Assembly (NCBI GenBank): GCA_963931865.1
Contig: OZ007512.1
Location: 12,594,756-12,658,755, forward strand
Direction: 5' to 3'
Origin: Axinella damicornis
Lineage: Eukaryota; Porifera; Demospongiae; Axinellida; Axinellidae
Length of the DNA: 64,000 nucleotides
Notes under the pieces: generated by a model
What the model saw: the letters and a program-made list of their open reading frames with translations, nothing else
Database searches by the model: none
What the model was told of the DNA's origin: nothing
Shown: positions 1 to 13,060 of the stretch, piece after piece
How positions within the stretch are numbered: position 1 is the stretch's first letter
Layout of the letters: every line of letters begins with the position of its first letter
Program-made: the position numbers and the translations under genes

Positions 1-834
1 GGAGCTAGCCGGCCGGACGTTGCACGCGGTATGACAAGTGACGTCACAAGAGCGCTGGGAATGTTTTGGGGACCTTCCCGGGTAAATACCTAGTAGGGTT
101 GTTTTTTTTGTCTGCGATCCTCAAAGTCCCCTGAACTGGAGTTATATATGCAAGGTCACCGGGCAAGAGGAGACTACAGGCGGTGAATACTGAATCTACG
201 GCCATCTTGCCTACTCGGCAGACATCGTCTGACTTTTTGTGGTGTTGTCAGCTCCCGAAATACTCCCTTCAAGAACTCAGGAATCAATCCCAAAAGTTCA
301 CTTCCTCGGACTTTGCTGGTTCTGACGAGTGTGTGGCCAGCGCTTCCCCAATTCCGGGACTTCACCGCCATTTTTGTCCCCCAAGCCACCGAGCGCAGAG
401 GACACAGTACAGCTAAGTACGAAGGGGGAAGGTTAGGTGACGCAACACTCAGGGTCGTCTTCTTAGCATGCAAAACGGAAAGGCGATTACTTATTGTGTC
501 GAAGTATTTCCCGTTTCCTGGACTAGTACCTAGATCTATAGAACGGTTGCCTGTGGTACAGTACCTCGTTGGCGCGCAGAAAGTACTTCAACCAGCTGTG
601 TTTAACTCGAGAACCACATCCGATTTTATTTGTAAGTTTGAATCTCTTGGCTACGAATGTGAACACTCTCTCCAGCTACCAATCAATACATCTGTGTCTG
701 CAAATTGTCTATATTAGTATACACCTTTCAATTGACATTTTGCCTTGGTGTGTTAATGACCAGATTGAATTACAAACTGCAGTTTGTGTTTTGTGATATA
801 CGTCAGTCCTGTTTGGAAAAGATATTGTGCTAAA
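1..834. other. 5' flank of the coiled-coil gene, no gene supported
   Basis: Unique-looking sequence with several overlapping short ORFs, none with recognisable features. It should contain the promoter and 5' UTR of the gene starting at 835. Confidence 0.6.
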
Positions 835-1328
835 ATGGCGTCTGAAGTCACTAAATCTACCTTGCAACAAGTTGGAATTGTCGTAGAGGAGGACAGTGCG
901 AGAACAAGCGCACAGATGGCTAGGAAGGAGGAGAGAGGGAAAACAGCAACTCGTGAAGAATTGGACAGACAAATACTGAAGTATCGAGCTGAAAACAAGG
1001 CTCTTCATCTACGAATCTTGGGCGTGAATGAACTCGCCCGTTTGCTTCAAGATCGAACTGAAGTGACTGAGGTTTTACAAGAGAAAAACAAACGTTTGGA
1101 AGTAGCAGTTGTAAGACTTGAAAATCGGTGTTCAAATTTTGAACGTAAGCTTAGAGCTCAAAGCGGAGGTACTGTTGGTCCAAAACCTGGCCAATCTCCA
1201 TTCATTCCTGGTCCTTCGCGGCAGATTCTGGAGGCATTAATGAAAGAGAACTCAGAGTTGAAGAAGACATTGAACAATGTGACTAAGAAAGGCGCAGCTG
1301 GTTACTTGGAAGCTGTGGTGAGTTACTC

Positions 1329-1359
<31 letters not shown>

Positions 1360-1465
1360 ACTGTGTGGTCATGTGTAATTGCATACAGTATGAGGTGTGT
1401 GTGCGGTGTGTGTGCGTGTGTGTGTGTGTGTGACTGTGTGGTCATGTGTAATTGCATACAGTACG

Positions 1466-1505
<40 letters not shown>

Positions 1506-4023
1506 CTGTGTGGTCATGTGTAATTGCATACAGTACGAGGTGTGCGTGTGTGTGTGACTGTGTGGTCATGTGTAATTGCATACAGTACGAGGTTTGATCA
1601 TGTGCACAAGAATGTCTCAAACGTGTTGTGGTCACACTGTACATGTTTATTGCTCTGGGTTGAAGGAATTGTTTTTTAAAACTACACACCATACAGAAAC
1701 TGAAGTTTGCACGCACCTATCAAACAAAAATTACATGTACCGGTAGTATGGACTCTGTACTGCGAGGAGGAGGTATTATTGCCACACTATATTTTATCAC
1801 ATGACTGGTCACATGACTTGACCGATCGTGTACGGTAGTCTCACAAGATTTGTCACGTGACTTCATATGAAACTTTTCCATCGGGAAACATTGGAAATTA
1901 GCGATTAGTACTCGTGGAGTCTTCGGATTTGCCAATGTAGACTAGTTGCCTAGGCAACCGATTAATACCCTGGCGTGGTGGTACGGTACGTCCAGGTGTC
2001 GCCTCTTGACATGACGAGAGTTGTTCAATGGCTTACGGCAAAGTAGGACAACAAAGAGTCTGACCTAGCCATTGATGTCGTGATGAACCGGCTGGCTACA
2101 TAGATCGATTTTCAGGCCTCTGCTTTGTGGGGTATGTCTTCTGTCGGCCTCAAAGTGAAGGTACTCTTGAGGGAGTTGCGTGTGAAGTTGACATTGAGAA
2201 GCCAGGATGCTTTCAGTATTAGATTGTAATTATCAAGTATGGCTTCGTAAAATTACCTAGTGCTTTCGGTTTGCCACTATCTGACTTTCTTTTTCACATC
2301 ATTGTTTGGGGTTTGCTGTTGTTGTTCTAGTTTCAACAAACTTCCTTTCCGGGAGACCGAGTGATTGTCTAGTCACTATCTTGTACGAGTCTTGCTTCCA
2401 TATAAGGGTAATTTGGCGAGAAAAGTTCAATGTTTGTGGGTAAATGTTTCATAATTGTTGAAGTTGTTTGTGCGGATTCAGCATCTTGAAGTTCCCTTTG
2501 ACACACAACACACACACACACTTCACTCTCCTCCCTCCTCACACATGTCCTTGTACACACACACCCCACCTCACGCTCCCCCTCTCCTTACACACACATA
2601 CTCCTTCTCTCACACATACCCCCCTCTCACACACCCCTTCCCCTCACACGCACACCCTCACCCCCTCCCCTCATCCACACTCCTCCCCTCACACACCCCT
2701 ACCCCCCACACTTACCCTCACACACCCTCCCCCTCCCTCACCTCCCTCTTCCTCTCAAACACCCCAGAAAACCACCCAACTTGAAGAAGTCATAGACACC
2801 CAGAAACAAGAAGTTGAATTCCTGAAAACCCAAATCCACAGCCTCACGAACTCCAGCATACCATCAGACGAAGACCGATCCACGAGCGAGGTGTCCCTCG
2901 GCCTGGGCTCTAGTTTCAATTCCACCACTGAAAATGCACCACTAAAACAACAGTTGATCAAACTGAGGAACGCTCTGCGGGTGAGTTTGTTGTGTTTAGT
3001 GTCTGGAGGGATAACCTTTTGCCAGCCTCGTTCCCATGCCCCCACCCAGCTTTTCGTCGCTTGCAGTATGGAATAGCGGGAGGGCCTGGTAAGATTCCTC
3101 ACGTGATCATGACATACGAAACAAAAATGCTACATTTCGTGTGGTGTTCAACCATCTACAAGTTAACGCTTGGTGTGTATGACAGTCGCCCCCGTTAGCT
3201 AGATACGTGTGGTACATGTTACTTCGCTCTTCTTGCTGTTCCGAGACCCAGTGTGCCCATGTTCAGTGTAGCTCTTTCTACTCTTGACGTCACTCACGTG
3301 AGAAAACCCACCAGGCCCTCTCCCGCTAAACCGTACTGCAAGGGACAGAACGCTGAGAGTGTCCTGGGAACGAGGGTTAGCCTTTTGCTGCAAGAAGTAG
3401 CATCAAAATGATGTATTGCCAGCCCTCCACTACCAATGGCTATGTCATTGACTTCATGCATGAACTTTTTTCTTCTCCAGGTCAAGGATCGCTTCAACTC
3501 ACTCCTGTGCCAGAAGGTGGCAGAGTTTGAGGAACGTATGAAGCAGCTTCAGAGAGAGTCATCGGAGCGGAGTGTGAGCAACGACTCTGATTCCAATTCC
3601 AATCCCAGTGCACGGCCTGTGCAAGATGTATGTGCATGCACGAGCCTATAAGATTGTCCTTCTCTGCCCATCTCTGCCTGTCTGTCTGTCCAGCTGTCTG
3701 TCTGTTGATCTGTCTGTCTGTTTGTCCAGCTGTAACTGTCTGTTGATCTGTCTGTCTGTCTGTCCAGCTGTAACTGTCTGTTGATCTGTCTGTCTGTTTG
3801 TCCAGCTGTAACTGTCTGTTGATCTGTCTGTCTGTCTGTCCAGCTGTCTGTTCAGCTGTAACTGTCTGTCGATCTGTCTGTCTGTCCAGCTGTAACTGTC
3901 TGTCTGTCTAGCTGTCTGTCGACCAGTCTGTGTCTGTGAAATGATCCTAGTTTTGAGTTCGCTCATGCCTTATATACAGTACAGGCGACCTGTACTTATG
4001 TACGTATGTACGAGAGATAGATG

Positions 4024-4061
<38 letters not shown>

Positions 4062-7000
4062 ATAGATAGATAGATATGGCCTTCTTAAAACCTAAGACCA
4101 TATGTGGTACTGTGGCCTTCTTGAAGCCTAATACCAGTATGGTAGTCAAACTTCCTGAAATGGTCATAACGAGATCAGGCGCCGGGCAGCACCACTGCAC
4201 CAATGTCCATCACTTGGTTATCTGCATTTATATATACTCAGCTGTGGTACTGCCCCAAGGCACTCAATGTGTTGACTATCATCTACACTATGACTGCAGA
4301 TATCTCTAGATATGCTGACAGTGCCCCAGCTAATCAAACACCTGGTCTCTGGTGAAGTTCAGGTGTAAGCTAGTGCATTATGGGCAGCAGCTACACTAGC
4401 AGAAGTGCCTTTAGTTGTGCATCTGGTGGTCTCATCCTGCCTCTGGGTAATAATCAACTCCTTGGGGGCCATTTTGGGGAGAATGATTTCATCTGGTGGG
4501 CTGGCTAAGGTTATCAGGGAATACTTTCAGAGCGGTGGCTTGTGAGGTCATTCCACTAGGGGGAGGAACAGGCTGCCCTATTAGGATGTGATATGTGATT
4601 TTTGGGGTGGAAAATTGGCATCAATATGAAATCACCTATGAGGCAAATTGGGAATCCATATATGGACATTATGTTTTGTAATTGCATGGTCAGCCTAAGA
4701 GTCACATGACTTCCCATTGGATTCCTTATGAGTCACATGACTTCCCATTGAATTCCTTGTGACCTATGTATGAAGGCTATGCCACTCTACTATAGGTATG
4801 AATGTGTTTAGACATCAGGTACATGTATGTCTAAGTTGTCCCTGTCCGAAGACTAGGTAACGAAGATCATGTGCAGGGGTGGAGTGGGGAAGGGGGAGGC
4901 ATGTATGCATTGAGATGCGGGGGGGGGGGGGGGGGGGGGGTCTGGTCTGAGAGTTGGGTAGGAGGGGGTCTGAGGGGGTTTGCGGCGACATTGCTGCTGA
5001 GCATCAAAATGAGAACTGAGCTTAGCTAGTGAATAGTTACAGCGAGTTTGGGAGCAGAGTGAACTCAGTCTTCAACGAGGACACCTGTCTGGCAGTAAGG
5101 CTCAGGGACTTTTTCTGTTGCGCAACCTTGTTAGCACTGGAATGCACAGCCAATTGACAGTATTGTGTAGCGGTGATTCGTACTCTGACCCCACGCAATT
5201 CCCTTGTTGTATGGATTCCCCGTATAAGGGGTCCCTTGTAACAGTAGAAGTATATTCATTCCCGTGTTTTCTGTTTTTGCGCAGGAGGGGAGTTTTTCCT
5301 ATTACATACATGTGTACTATGACTATGCTTGATTGTCCGTAGCCATACCTACACTAATCCCATTGGCCAAGGATATCTAGCTGTTATTACTGAAGTGCTT
5401 TCATGTTTATATAGTTTGCATACATGTCCATAATTCCTGTGTTTATCTTGCTCTGGGATTTCACCAGTACTATTGATTATAACTTTGGGATAGTTTACTG
5501 AGTTGACCCTTAGTGGTATCCAAGGGTTTACTGGCATTGTATAAACTTGTGTGAGGATAGCTTAGCGAGTTAACCCTAAGCAGTATCCAAGGGTTTACTA
5601 GGATTTACTGGCAAGGTATAACTTGTGTTGGGATAATTTACTGAGCAGTATCCAACGTTTTACCAGGCATGGTTGTATGGGGATGGTTTGTTGAACAGTC
5701 CCTAAGCAGCATCCAAGAGTTTACTAGGCCCTTTTCTTCTCCCTCTCTCGGGCCTGGGAACAAGGCTGGAGTTGACCCTAAACAATGTATCCAAGGCTTC
5801 ACTGACATGCTGTAAACGTGCGTGGGGATAGTTGACTGAGATTTTATTGGTAGACGTAGGCAGGCCATTTGTATTACTTGGTGCTCATACCAGTTTGCAG
5901 TGCATTACGGGTTTATTGCCCGAGGGCAATCTAGTTAACGGTCGAGGGCGAGATAAAGCACCAGCCAAAGGCAAGTGCATTATCCGCCCGAGACCATTAA
6001 CTAGATAGCCCATTAACTAGATTAACTAGCCCGAGTTGCACTAAAGCCATTTATCATAATGCACTGCAAACTGGTATCTAAACTACTTAGCACTACTCAC
6101 TGGCCTGAAACAGCCGTTGATATTTCATTATCTAGATAATGCACACTTTACGATTTAATGTTCAGTCATGTGATCAATTCTGGGGCGTCTGATTCGTTGA
6201 GGGTCACTGAGTAGTACTAATAGCTTGTAGTACCTGTGAAGCCGTAATATCGAAAACGCTTATTTCCCTGGAAGTGAACTGATATTGTCCCAACAATGTA
6301 TAGAGCTGGAAATTGTTCTCTACGTGTGAACTATAATAATTATGGCAGAGACTGAAAGTGTGACATTCCCAACTTACGTGAAGAAGTACTTGAGCAATAC
6401 ATAATCAAAGTGCCCATATGATGACATCACTGTGGACTGCTGCCAGTGCAGCAATACATCAGAAATATGTTCAGACTGCCAGGCAGTGCTTCGCACTCAC
6501 AGTACGAAAACAAACCTCACAGACATCCTTAAAATTCCCAGCTGCACTTCCTCAGAAAGCCTAGAATAATCATAACAAGTCATGTGGACGTCTGTAAGGG
6601 GTACATCTAGTTATTGCCTTTCAAGTTTCAACCCGTCTTCTTAGGCTCCTCCTCTTTAGGAATTGAGTCAACCTTTACTACAAGTAGTGAGTCTTCATGG
6701 CCTCATTCCCAGACAGTTCCCACTGCCAGTATTTGCCATTATGAAATACAGTGGGGCAAGCCCTGAGAGAGGTCTGGTCGCATGCGATGACATCAGGTAG
6801 ACGCAGGGTAGGCACATGGGCATCAAGGTTCCTTCGTTGTGCACTGCCCCCCCCCCGTATGTCTACCATCTGTCTGTCTGATGGCGCTGCATGTGACCAG
6901 ATCTCCCAGCTGTATTTGCATACTGCAAGCAATCAAGCAGGGCTTCTCTGCAGGAAGCCACCTGGGACCGCAAGGGATGTCTGTGTGTGTATTTTCCTGT

Positions 7001-7307
7001 TTGTGTGGTGCCCGTAAGTCTGCAGATATCTCTGATGTAGCAATTCAAAGATCCTCATGATGTCATGCTATGGGCACTTGAATTATGATGTAATGTGTAT
7101 TGCTCAAGTGCTGGCTCATGTATCACTCTGTTGGGTACGATGTCATTTTATCACAGTTGGTTATAGGGAATGCACTAATATACTCGACATGGAAGTGTTA
7201 CGCAACGTTTTTTGGACTGATATGCCCATTTTTGCTTGCTCAAGAAGGCCAAGCAGTCCTCGTACATTCACAGCAGGGGTAAAGCAGAGTAAAGCAATGC
7301 CTTCGTG

Positions 7308-7386
<79 letters not shown>

Positions 7387-10001
7387 GTGTGTGCGTGGTG
7401 TGTGTGTGTGTGCGTGTGTGTGCGTGGTGTGTGCGTGTGTGTGCGTGTGTGTGCGTGGTGTGTGTGTGTGTGCGTGGTGTGTGTGTGTGTTCCTGTGTGC
7501 ATACAGTTACATGTAGTTGACTTGTCAAGATGTAAACAAATGAATTCTTGGTACCCTTTCCTCCTCAAACTTTGACCCATTTTGTTGGTGCACCAGCATG
7601 CTGTGGTGTCACCAATAGTCAGTGCTGCTGAACTTTCAATGACTGTATTTCTGTCTCCCTCCCTCCCCTCTCTCCTTCCCTCCTTGCCTCCATCCTTCAC
7701 TTCCACCCTCTGTCCCACCCTCCCTCCCACCCTCACTCACCCCCTCCCTCCCTCCCACCCTCACTCATCCCCTCCCTCCCACCCTCCATCCTTCCCTCCT
7801 ACCACACAGACTGGAACCCATGACGCTGATCCCTTCTCCGGGCAGATCCAGCCCAAGGCGGAGCCTTCCGAGTATCATGACCTGCAAAAACTGAAGAGAC
7901 AATTGGAAGAACAGAAGTCGAAGTTTGAACAGGTTGGAACTGCAATGGCTGATGTTCAGATGAAACAATAACTCTATCAGCTTGTTATGTTTCCTGTGGT
8001 ATCCCCCACCACACCCCCCTCCTCCTCCTCCTCCTCCTCCTCCCCCCTCCTCCTCCTCCCCCCTCCTCCTCCTCCCCCCCTCCTCCCCCTCCTCTTCCTC
8101 ATCCTCGTCCTCCTCCTCCTCCTCCTCCTCCTGTACTGGTATTGTGCAGGAAATGGTTCCCAACACGGGCACAATGTTTGGCTGTAGTGCCCCCTCTTAG
8201 CCTCCCAGTTGGTGGCAGTGTGGTAATTGACTGGCACAATGTGCATTGTGTAACTGGCAATTGCCACCCCTGCAACTTGCCAATTCCGAATATTAAATTA
8301 GCGTGACTAAAACAGTGAATTACTATAAAGTAGAATTCAGTAGCTGTGTGACTTTTCTTCCTTCCCTCTCTTCCTCCTCTTCTCCCCTCTCTCCATCCTC
8401 CCTACCTCCCTCCCTCCTGCCCTCCCTCCCTCCTTCCTCCCTCCTCCCTCCCTCCCTCCCTCCCTCCATCTCTACCTCCCTCCCTCCCTCCATCTCTACC
8501 TCCCTCCCTCCCTCCCTCAGATGAATACCGAGCGGGAGGGCATCCTCCAGAAGGAGAGAGATGAGAGGCTTCAGCTGGTTGCCAAGATGGGAGAGACAGA
8601 GAAAGAACTCAAGTCACTAAAGTCCGAGTTTGGTGAGTAGTATGTGTGCAAGAGAAGGAGACCGAACTCCAGCCAGCCAGGCTCTGGTATACAGCTTGCT
8701 GTACTCCATTTGAGATGCTTCTCCAATGGCCTCTCCTTCCCTCACACTCTTCCCCCCCCCCCCCCCCCCCTCACCCACCCCTCCCCCCACCCTTCACCTT
8801 CTCCTCCCCCTCCCCCCTCCCCCTCCCCCCCACCTCACCCACCCCTCCCCCCACCTCACCCACCCCACCCCCTCCCCCCATCCTTCACCTTCCCCTCACC
8901 CCACCCCATCCCCCCTCTCCTCCCTCCCCATCCCCCCTCCCCCTCTCCCCTCATACTCCTTGGTGCCCCCGAACGTCTCATGTCACTTCCCGTCCTTATC
9001 CTTCCTTCCTCTTCTCTCAGATTCTCTCACTGGACGGTGTGATGGTCTCTCCACTTACAACCAAACCCTTGTCGAGGAGAAGTCCCACTTGACCAAACTG
9101 CTCTCAGACGCAGAGGAGAGGGTCCGGGGGTCGGAGAGTACAACACGTGTGAAACAGCTGGAGAAGGAATTGAGTGACCTTCAGCAATTGTTTGATGAGC
9201 AGGTGAGTGAACTTTGACCTTTGCTAATGGTTCTCATGTAGTCAAAGGCTGTGAAATTCTACTGTGTTGGGGACCTCTCTCAGTCCATGGGGACCTCTCC
9301 CGGTCCATGGGGACCTCTCCTGGTCCATGAGGACCTCTCCCGGTCCATGGGGACCTCTCCCAGTCCATGGGAACCACTCCGGGACCAAATCCAACCCGTG
9401 AGAATCCTCTGGGCCTGATGGGACTCTTCAGGGCCAAACTCCATCCCAAAGTCCATCCCATGGGGCCTACTGGCTACATGGGGTTATCCTTGTGTCCTAC
9501 ATGTCAAACTAACCCTAACCCTAACCCTACAGGTTAAAGGTTACAGCTCAAAGGTTACCCTTGTGTTTGCCTGTCCTGTAGGTCAAGGCCCACACTGAGG
9601 CTCTGCAGGAGAATGACAAGGAAGTCGGAAACCTCCGTCTCATGCTGGAAGATGCACAGTACAAGTTTGTGATTTCTGAGAGCAAGTTGAGCACGATTGA
9701 GAACGAGAAGAAACAGGAGATTGAGGACCTCAAGGAAAAGGTATGTGGTCATGCGACAGTCACATGACTGCCACATGATGCAAGTGGGAGCTAGTAGTGG
9801 GGGTCACTCATGCATGCTACAATTAGCTGCAAGATGCAAGCAGCATGCTTGTTCAAATTTGAGTTTACTTCCGTTAGGCTGAGGAACTGGAGATGGACGT
9901 GACTGCACTTCAAAACAGCAGACAGGATGACCTGCAGAGGATCTCGGAGCTCCACAACCAGCTTACCTACTTCAGGGCATCGGGACGGACAGTACGTGCA
10001 T

Positions 10002-10087
<86 letters not shown>

Positions 10088-11976
10088 CACACACACATAT
10101 ACACACACATACATACATGTACACATGTACACACATGCGCACACACAGGCATACACACACATGCACAGATGCCCACACACACACACACACACACACACAT
10201 AGTGGATATTGGATAGCAAATATCAGCCGTACGGATATGCACACACATGTACAGATACACACTTGAGCACACTTAATGTTTGTACACACGCCAAGATCAT
10301 ACTTCGTTCTTATCTTGCTGTGCAGGGTGCACATGCCTACGCTCCCCACAGCATCAGCCAGCCTTATCACTGCGGCCCCAGGCTGAAGTTTGCAACTCAG
10401 GCTGGGCCCATGGAGGGGATAAGGGACTACCCATCAAAGGTGTGTGTGCTTGTGTGTATGTGTGCATGTGTGTGTGTGTGTGTGTGTGCGTGTGCGTGCC
10501 TTGGTGTGCTTGTGCACGTGCAAGTATATGTGTGAATTCTGTGTACTTGTACATTGTACATCTGTAAGGGTACATGTGAATAGATGGAAATTGCCCCCAG
10601 GCGTTTTGCACTAGTGGCACAATCTTGTGAGTGGCTTTGGAGAAGGTTTTGCTGTCTAGGTACTAGCGTCGTTCCAGGGCCATTCCCACCTCCAGTATTC
10701 CCACCTCCATTATTTGATCGCTTGCAGTATGCGAAAACGGTGGGGGAAGGTCTGGGAGATCTGGTCACGTGCGATGATGTCGGTTAGATGGTGGACACAC
10801 AGGGAACGGTGCTTAGCAGTTATTATACCTGATCCGTCCCTGGCATTGCGAGAAACGAACGGTATTGATCATCTGCCCTGTGAAAGCTCTCGACATTCAG
10901 CCTTTGGACGAACAGTTCAAGAAGGGCATCCAGATTCTTTGTTGGGCACTGCCCCTGTGTATCTACCATCTGTCTACCTAGTGGCACCGCATGTGACCTG
11001 ATCTTCCAGGCCTTCCTCCGCCGTATTTGCCTTGTTGCAAGTGATCAAATACTAGCGGTGGGAGTAGCCTGGGAATTAGGCTACTCTCTGGGTATTGCTG
11101 GTGACGTTCATGCCTCCATTTCCTCCCTCGCAGAATGCAACTGGTCCCCAGACCACGCCCCATGGTGACCAACCCCCCTCACGCCGTGCCTACTCTCAAC
11201 AGCACCAGCTGCCCGGACATTGCGGTGAAAACATCATTGACACCACTATCCGGACGGAGATACCTGTGTTCATTTCTCGATCGCCTGGTGAACCAGAGAA
11301 CCCTGCCATTACGACGTCCGCGCAGAAGCCGTCTTCGCTCAAGCTTCAACCCAACCTCCGTACGGCGCAGACACACCCCCACCCCATGACGACACTAAGC
11401 TCCTCCCCGTACGCCACAGGCAGTATCCCTGGTATGCAGAACACGCCCACGACACCAATAGCCCCGAACCAACCTGCCCGGTCCCATTCTCCCAACTATC
11501 CCGGCTATCCTCGTTATGCTATGCCCGGGAGTACCCCTTATCCTGCCTCGACCGGCTCGTACTACTATACACGGCAGCCCTCCCTGACCACATCCAGTGC
11601 TGTCCCCTATCAGTACACGCCGGCCAATCAGAAGCCAGTGTTCGGGTCTGGGTATACACCGAGTATGCCGAGTATGCAGAGCTCAGGGTACGGCAGCATG
11701 ACCCAGAGTGGGGTTATGCCGAGCTTTATGCCGCAGAGTCAGACTGCCTCTCCCCAGCGTCCGACCATGTCACCCCAGCAGTACGTGTCGCAGCAGTCCA
11801 AAGAAAGTGGATACAACAGTATGGGGAGCTTTCCGAGCGGCGGTCTGGGAACCTCTCTCCCGCAGCAGTCCGCACAGCCCCACCCACACGATGCCTGGCC
11901 GTATCCGCAACAAGGATACCATCACCCTGAACGCCGGTCTTCTTCACCGCACGAGTATAATTACCAGCATCAGTGA
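835..11976 (+). CDS. Coiled-coil protein with Pro/Ser/Gln/Tyr-rich tail (ten exons), possibly TNIP/ABIN-like
   Basis: Proposed exons: 835-1317, 2768-2980, 3481-3627, 7810-7932, 8521-8632, 9021-9202, 9582-9740, 9878-9991, 10326-10439 and 11134-11976 (TGA). Codon phase is kept across every GT-AG junction, giving about 829 residues. The start is the ATG at 835 (MASEVTKST). Residues about 40-110, 160-280 and 300-510 are Leu/Glu/Lys/Gln-rich heptads typical of coiled coils. Residues 550-829 are low complexity, rich in P, S, Q, Y and T (for example [15 protein letters not shown]). Exon 4 could instead end at 7953, also phase 0. The order 'early Leu-rich segment, coiled coils, short EREG...KERDERL segment, Pro-rich tail' is reminiscent of TNFAIP3-interacting proteins, but I cannot see a convincing UBAN ubiquitin-binding motif, so the family is a guess. 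The exon structure itself is well supported. Confidence 0.8.
1330..1593. repeat. GT-rich minisatellite with GGTCATGTGTAATTGCATAC core, 4 copies
   Basis: It begins 12 bp after the exon 1 donor of the coiled-coil gene. Each core is separated by a (GT)n run of different length. Confidence 0.9.
3023..3379. mobile_element. Mutator-like foldback MITE (AGCCTCGTTCCCA family)
   Basis: The ends CAGCCTCGTTCCCATGCC and TCCTGGGAACGAGGGTTA are inverted, as are inner blocks (CTTGCAGTATGG / CCGTACTGCAAG; GGGAGGGCCTGGT / ACCAGGCCCTC). The flanks ACCTTTTGC (3014-3022) and GCCTTTTGC (3380-3388) form a 9-bp duplication with one change. It sits in intron 2 of the coiled-coil gene. Confidence 0.8.
3664..3930. repeat. 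CTGT-rich minisatellite (CCAGCTGTAACTGTCTGTTG)
   Basis: Several ~41-bp units of CTGTCTGTCTGT plus CCAGCTGTAACTG lie just after the exon 3 donor. Confidence 0.85.
4013..4076. repeat. (GATA)n microsatellite
   Basis: About fifteen GATA units with one interruption (AGAATAGA). Confidence 0.95.
5470..5850. repeat. Diverged ~85-bp tandem repeat (GTATCCAAGGGTTTACT)
   Basis: About four to five diverged units share ACTGAGTTGACCCTTA and ATCCAAGGGTTTACTGGCA motifs. Intron 3 of the coiled-coil gene. Confidence 0.7.
5887..6077. mobile_element. Foldback MITE with ACCAGTTTGCAGTGCATTA termini
   Basis: ATACCAGTTTGCAGTGCATT at the left end is inverted at the right end (AATGCACTGCAAACTGGTAT). Inner ACTAGATTAACTAG-type palindromes are present. 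It lies in intron 3 of the coiled-coil gene. Confidence 0.7.
6342..6569 (+). pseudogene. Small Cys-rich ORF interrupted by one in-frame TAA, inside intron 3 of the coiled-coil gene
   Basis: An ATG at 6342 opens [20 protein letters not shown], followed by TAA at 6402-6404. The same frame then continues for 54 codons to TAA at 6567. The second part has regularly spaced cysteines ([19 protein letters not shown], CxxC spacing). Length and cysteine pattern suggest a decayed or recoded small protein, or an exon of another gene. No family is recognised and no splice sites were established. Confidence 0.3.
7313..7492. repeat. (GT)n microsatellite with GTGC interruptions
   Basis: Long GT run with repeated GTGCGTGGTG units. 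Cys/Val ORFs here are artefacts. Confidence 0.95.
8011..8132. repeat. (CTC)n pyrimidine tract
   Basis: Trinucleotide CTC/CCT run in the intron after exon 4 of the coiled-coil gene. Similar pyrimidine tracts precede exon 4 (7650-7808), exon 5 (8345-8518) and exon 6 (8745-8960). Confidence 0.9.
9271..9372. repeat. 20-bp minisatellite (GGTCCATGGGGACCTCTCCC), 5 copies
   Basis: Near-identical units in the intron between exons 6 and 7 of the coiled-coil gene. Confidence 0.9.
9510..9529. repeat. Short interstitial telomere-like repeat (TAACCC)3
   Basis: Three exact TAACCC units plus TA in the same intron. Too short to imply a former chromosome end. Confidence 0.85.
10003..10199. repeat. (CA)n microsatellite
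   Basis: About 40 CA units followed by an interrupted CA/CATA stretch, just after the exon 8 donor. Confidence 0.95.
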
Positions 11977-12343
11977 AGGGACTTATATAAGTGTTCTCTC
12001 ATTTTAACTATAGCTAACGTTTAACAGTTTGTACCTAAACACAGTTTTGTCCGATTATAATTTTGTGTGCTGTTGTAATGTAGTGACCCCTGAACAACCA
12101 ATTTCAATACAGTCATTTTGCTGCTATACGAATTATTCACACCCACAGAAGTTGCAGAACTCGAAAGCCCCATCCATTCCGATAGCCGCGCTGCTCGCTA
12201 TTCTTCACAGCACTGAATGCAGCACGCTGGGGATAATAATATTGTTACCGCGATAAATTTTCCATACGTGACCTTTGAACCGTAGGGGGCGCGCGCAACC
12301 GGAAGCGGGTTTAAATACTGAATTTGTAGCAAGTTTTGGCGGG

Positions 12344-12570
12344 ATGTCGGGATGGCACACTCGCTAAGCACTTGCTTTACAGCCTGGGGGTTGAGTGTTC
12401 GTCTCCCCAATAACCGAGTACGAGTCTGGGCCACTCCGTACACACCGGTTCCTGACTCCCCGCCTAGCAGCTTGAGTACGCCGGTTCCCATCTGACCACC
12501 GAAGCTAAAGAAAGGTGTTCTGGTTGAAAGCAGGTAGCCTCCTGTGATTCCAGTCACCGGCGCCTATCCA
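12344..12570 (+). mobile_element. Decayed tRNA-derived SINE-like sequence
   Basis: The segment GGATGGCACACTCGCTAAGC followed by GCTTTACAGCCTGGGGG and a GTTCGTCTCCCC B-box-like stretch resembles a tRNA head with several box mismatches. The following ~150 bp have no coding sense. This is a tentative call from pattern only. Confidence 0.4.
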
Positions 12571-12619
12571 GCGCTCCTGAGGCTTACACTTCGGTGTCTG
12601 ACCTGTCACGGAGGGATGG

Positions 12620-13060
12620 GTTGTTGCTAGGTTGTTCTTTTTTCCTTTTTTTTCATGGAGGGAGGAGGCGCCTTTAGGCTTTTTATCGTGAAGGGAGGCT
12701 ACTGGGCTTGTTCCTTCTTTTTTTTTCATGAAGGGCTCAAGGCTGCTCTATAGGCCTGTTCTTTTTTCATGAAGGGAGGCTGCTAGGATTGTCCCTTCTT
12801 TTTTTTTCATGAAGGGCTCGAGGCTGCTCTATAGGCCTGTTCTTTTTTCATGAAGGGAGGCTGCTGGGCTTGTTCCTTCTTTTTTTTTCGTGAAGGGCTC
12901 GAGGCTGCTCTAGGCTTCTTAGCTTTTTTCATGCTGAAGGGAGGCTACTAGGCTTGTTCTTTTTCTCATGTAGCTATGTGGAGGCCTCATGCATGGAGGG
13001 AGACTGTTAGGCTTGTTCTCATTTCCTCGTATATATAGGAAGGGAGGCTAGCTGCTATAG
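12620..13060. repeat. T-rich minisatellite (TTTTTTCATGAAGGGAGGCT), about 5 units of ~80 bp
   Basis: Alternating CATGAAGGGAGGCTGCT and CGTGAAGGGCTCGAGGCTGC modules joined by poly-T and CTTGTTC. Confidence 0.85.

Noticed and set aside
313..717. 134-residue plus-strand ORF upstream of the coiled-coil gene
   Set aside because: No recognisable features, several competing frames, and it lies where the promoter and 5' UTR of the next gene are expected.
7057..7736. CVCVCV and HTHTHT ORFs
   Set aside because: Translations of the (GT)n microsatellite. The same applies at 1323-1716, 9791-10370, 28290-28699, 30509-30941 and 32528-32940.
9510..9529. Chromosome end or telomere fusion
   Set aside because: Only three TAACCC units inside an intron; a chance or minor interstitial repeat.
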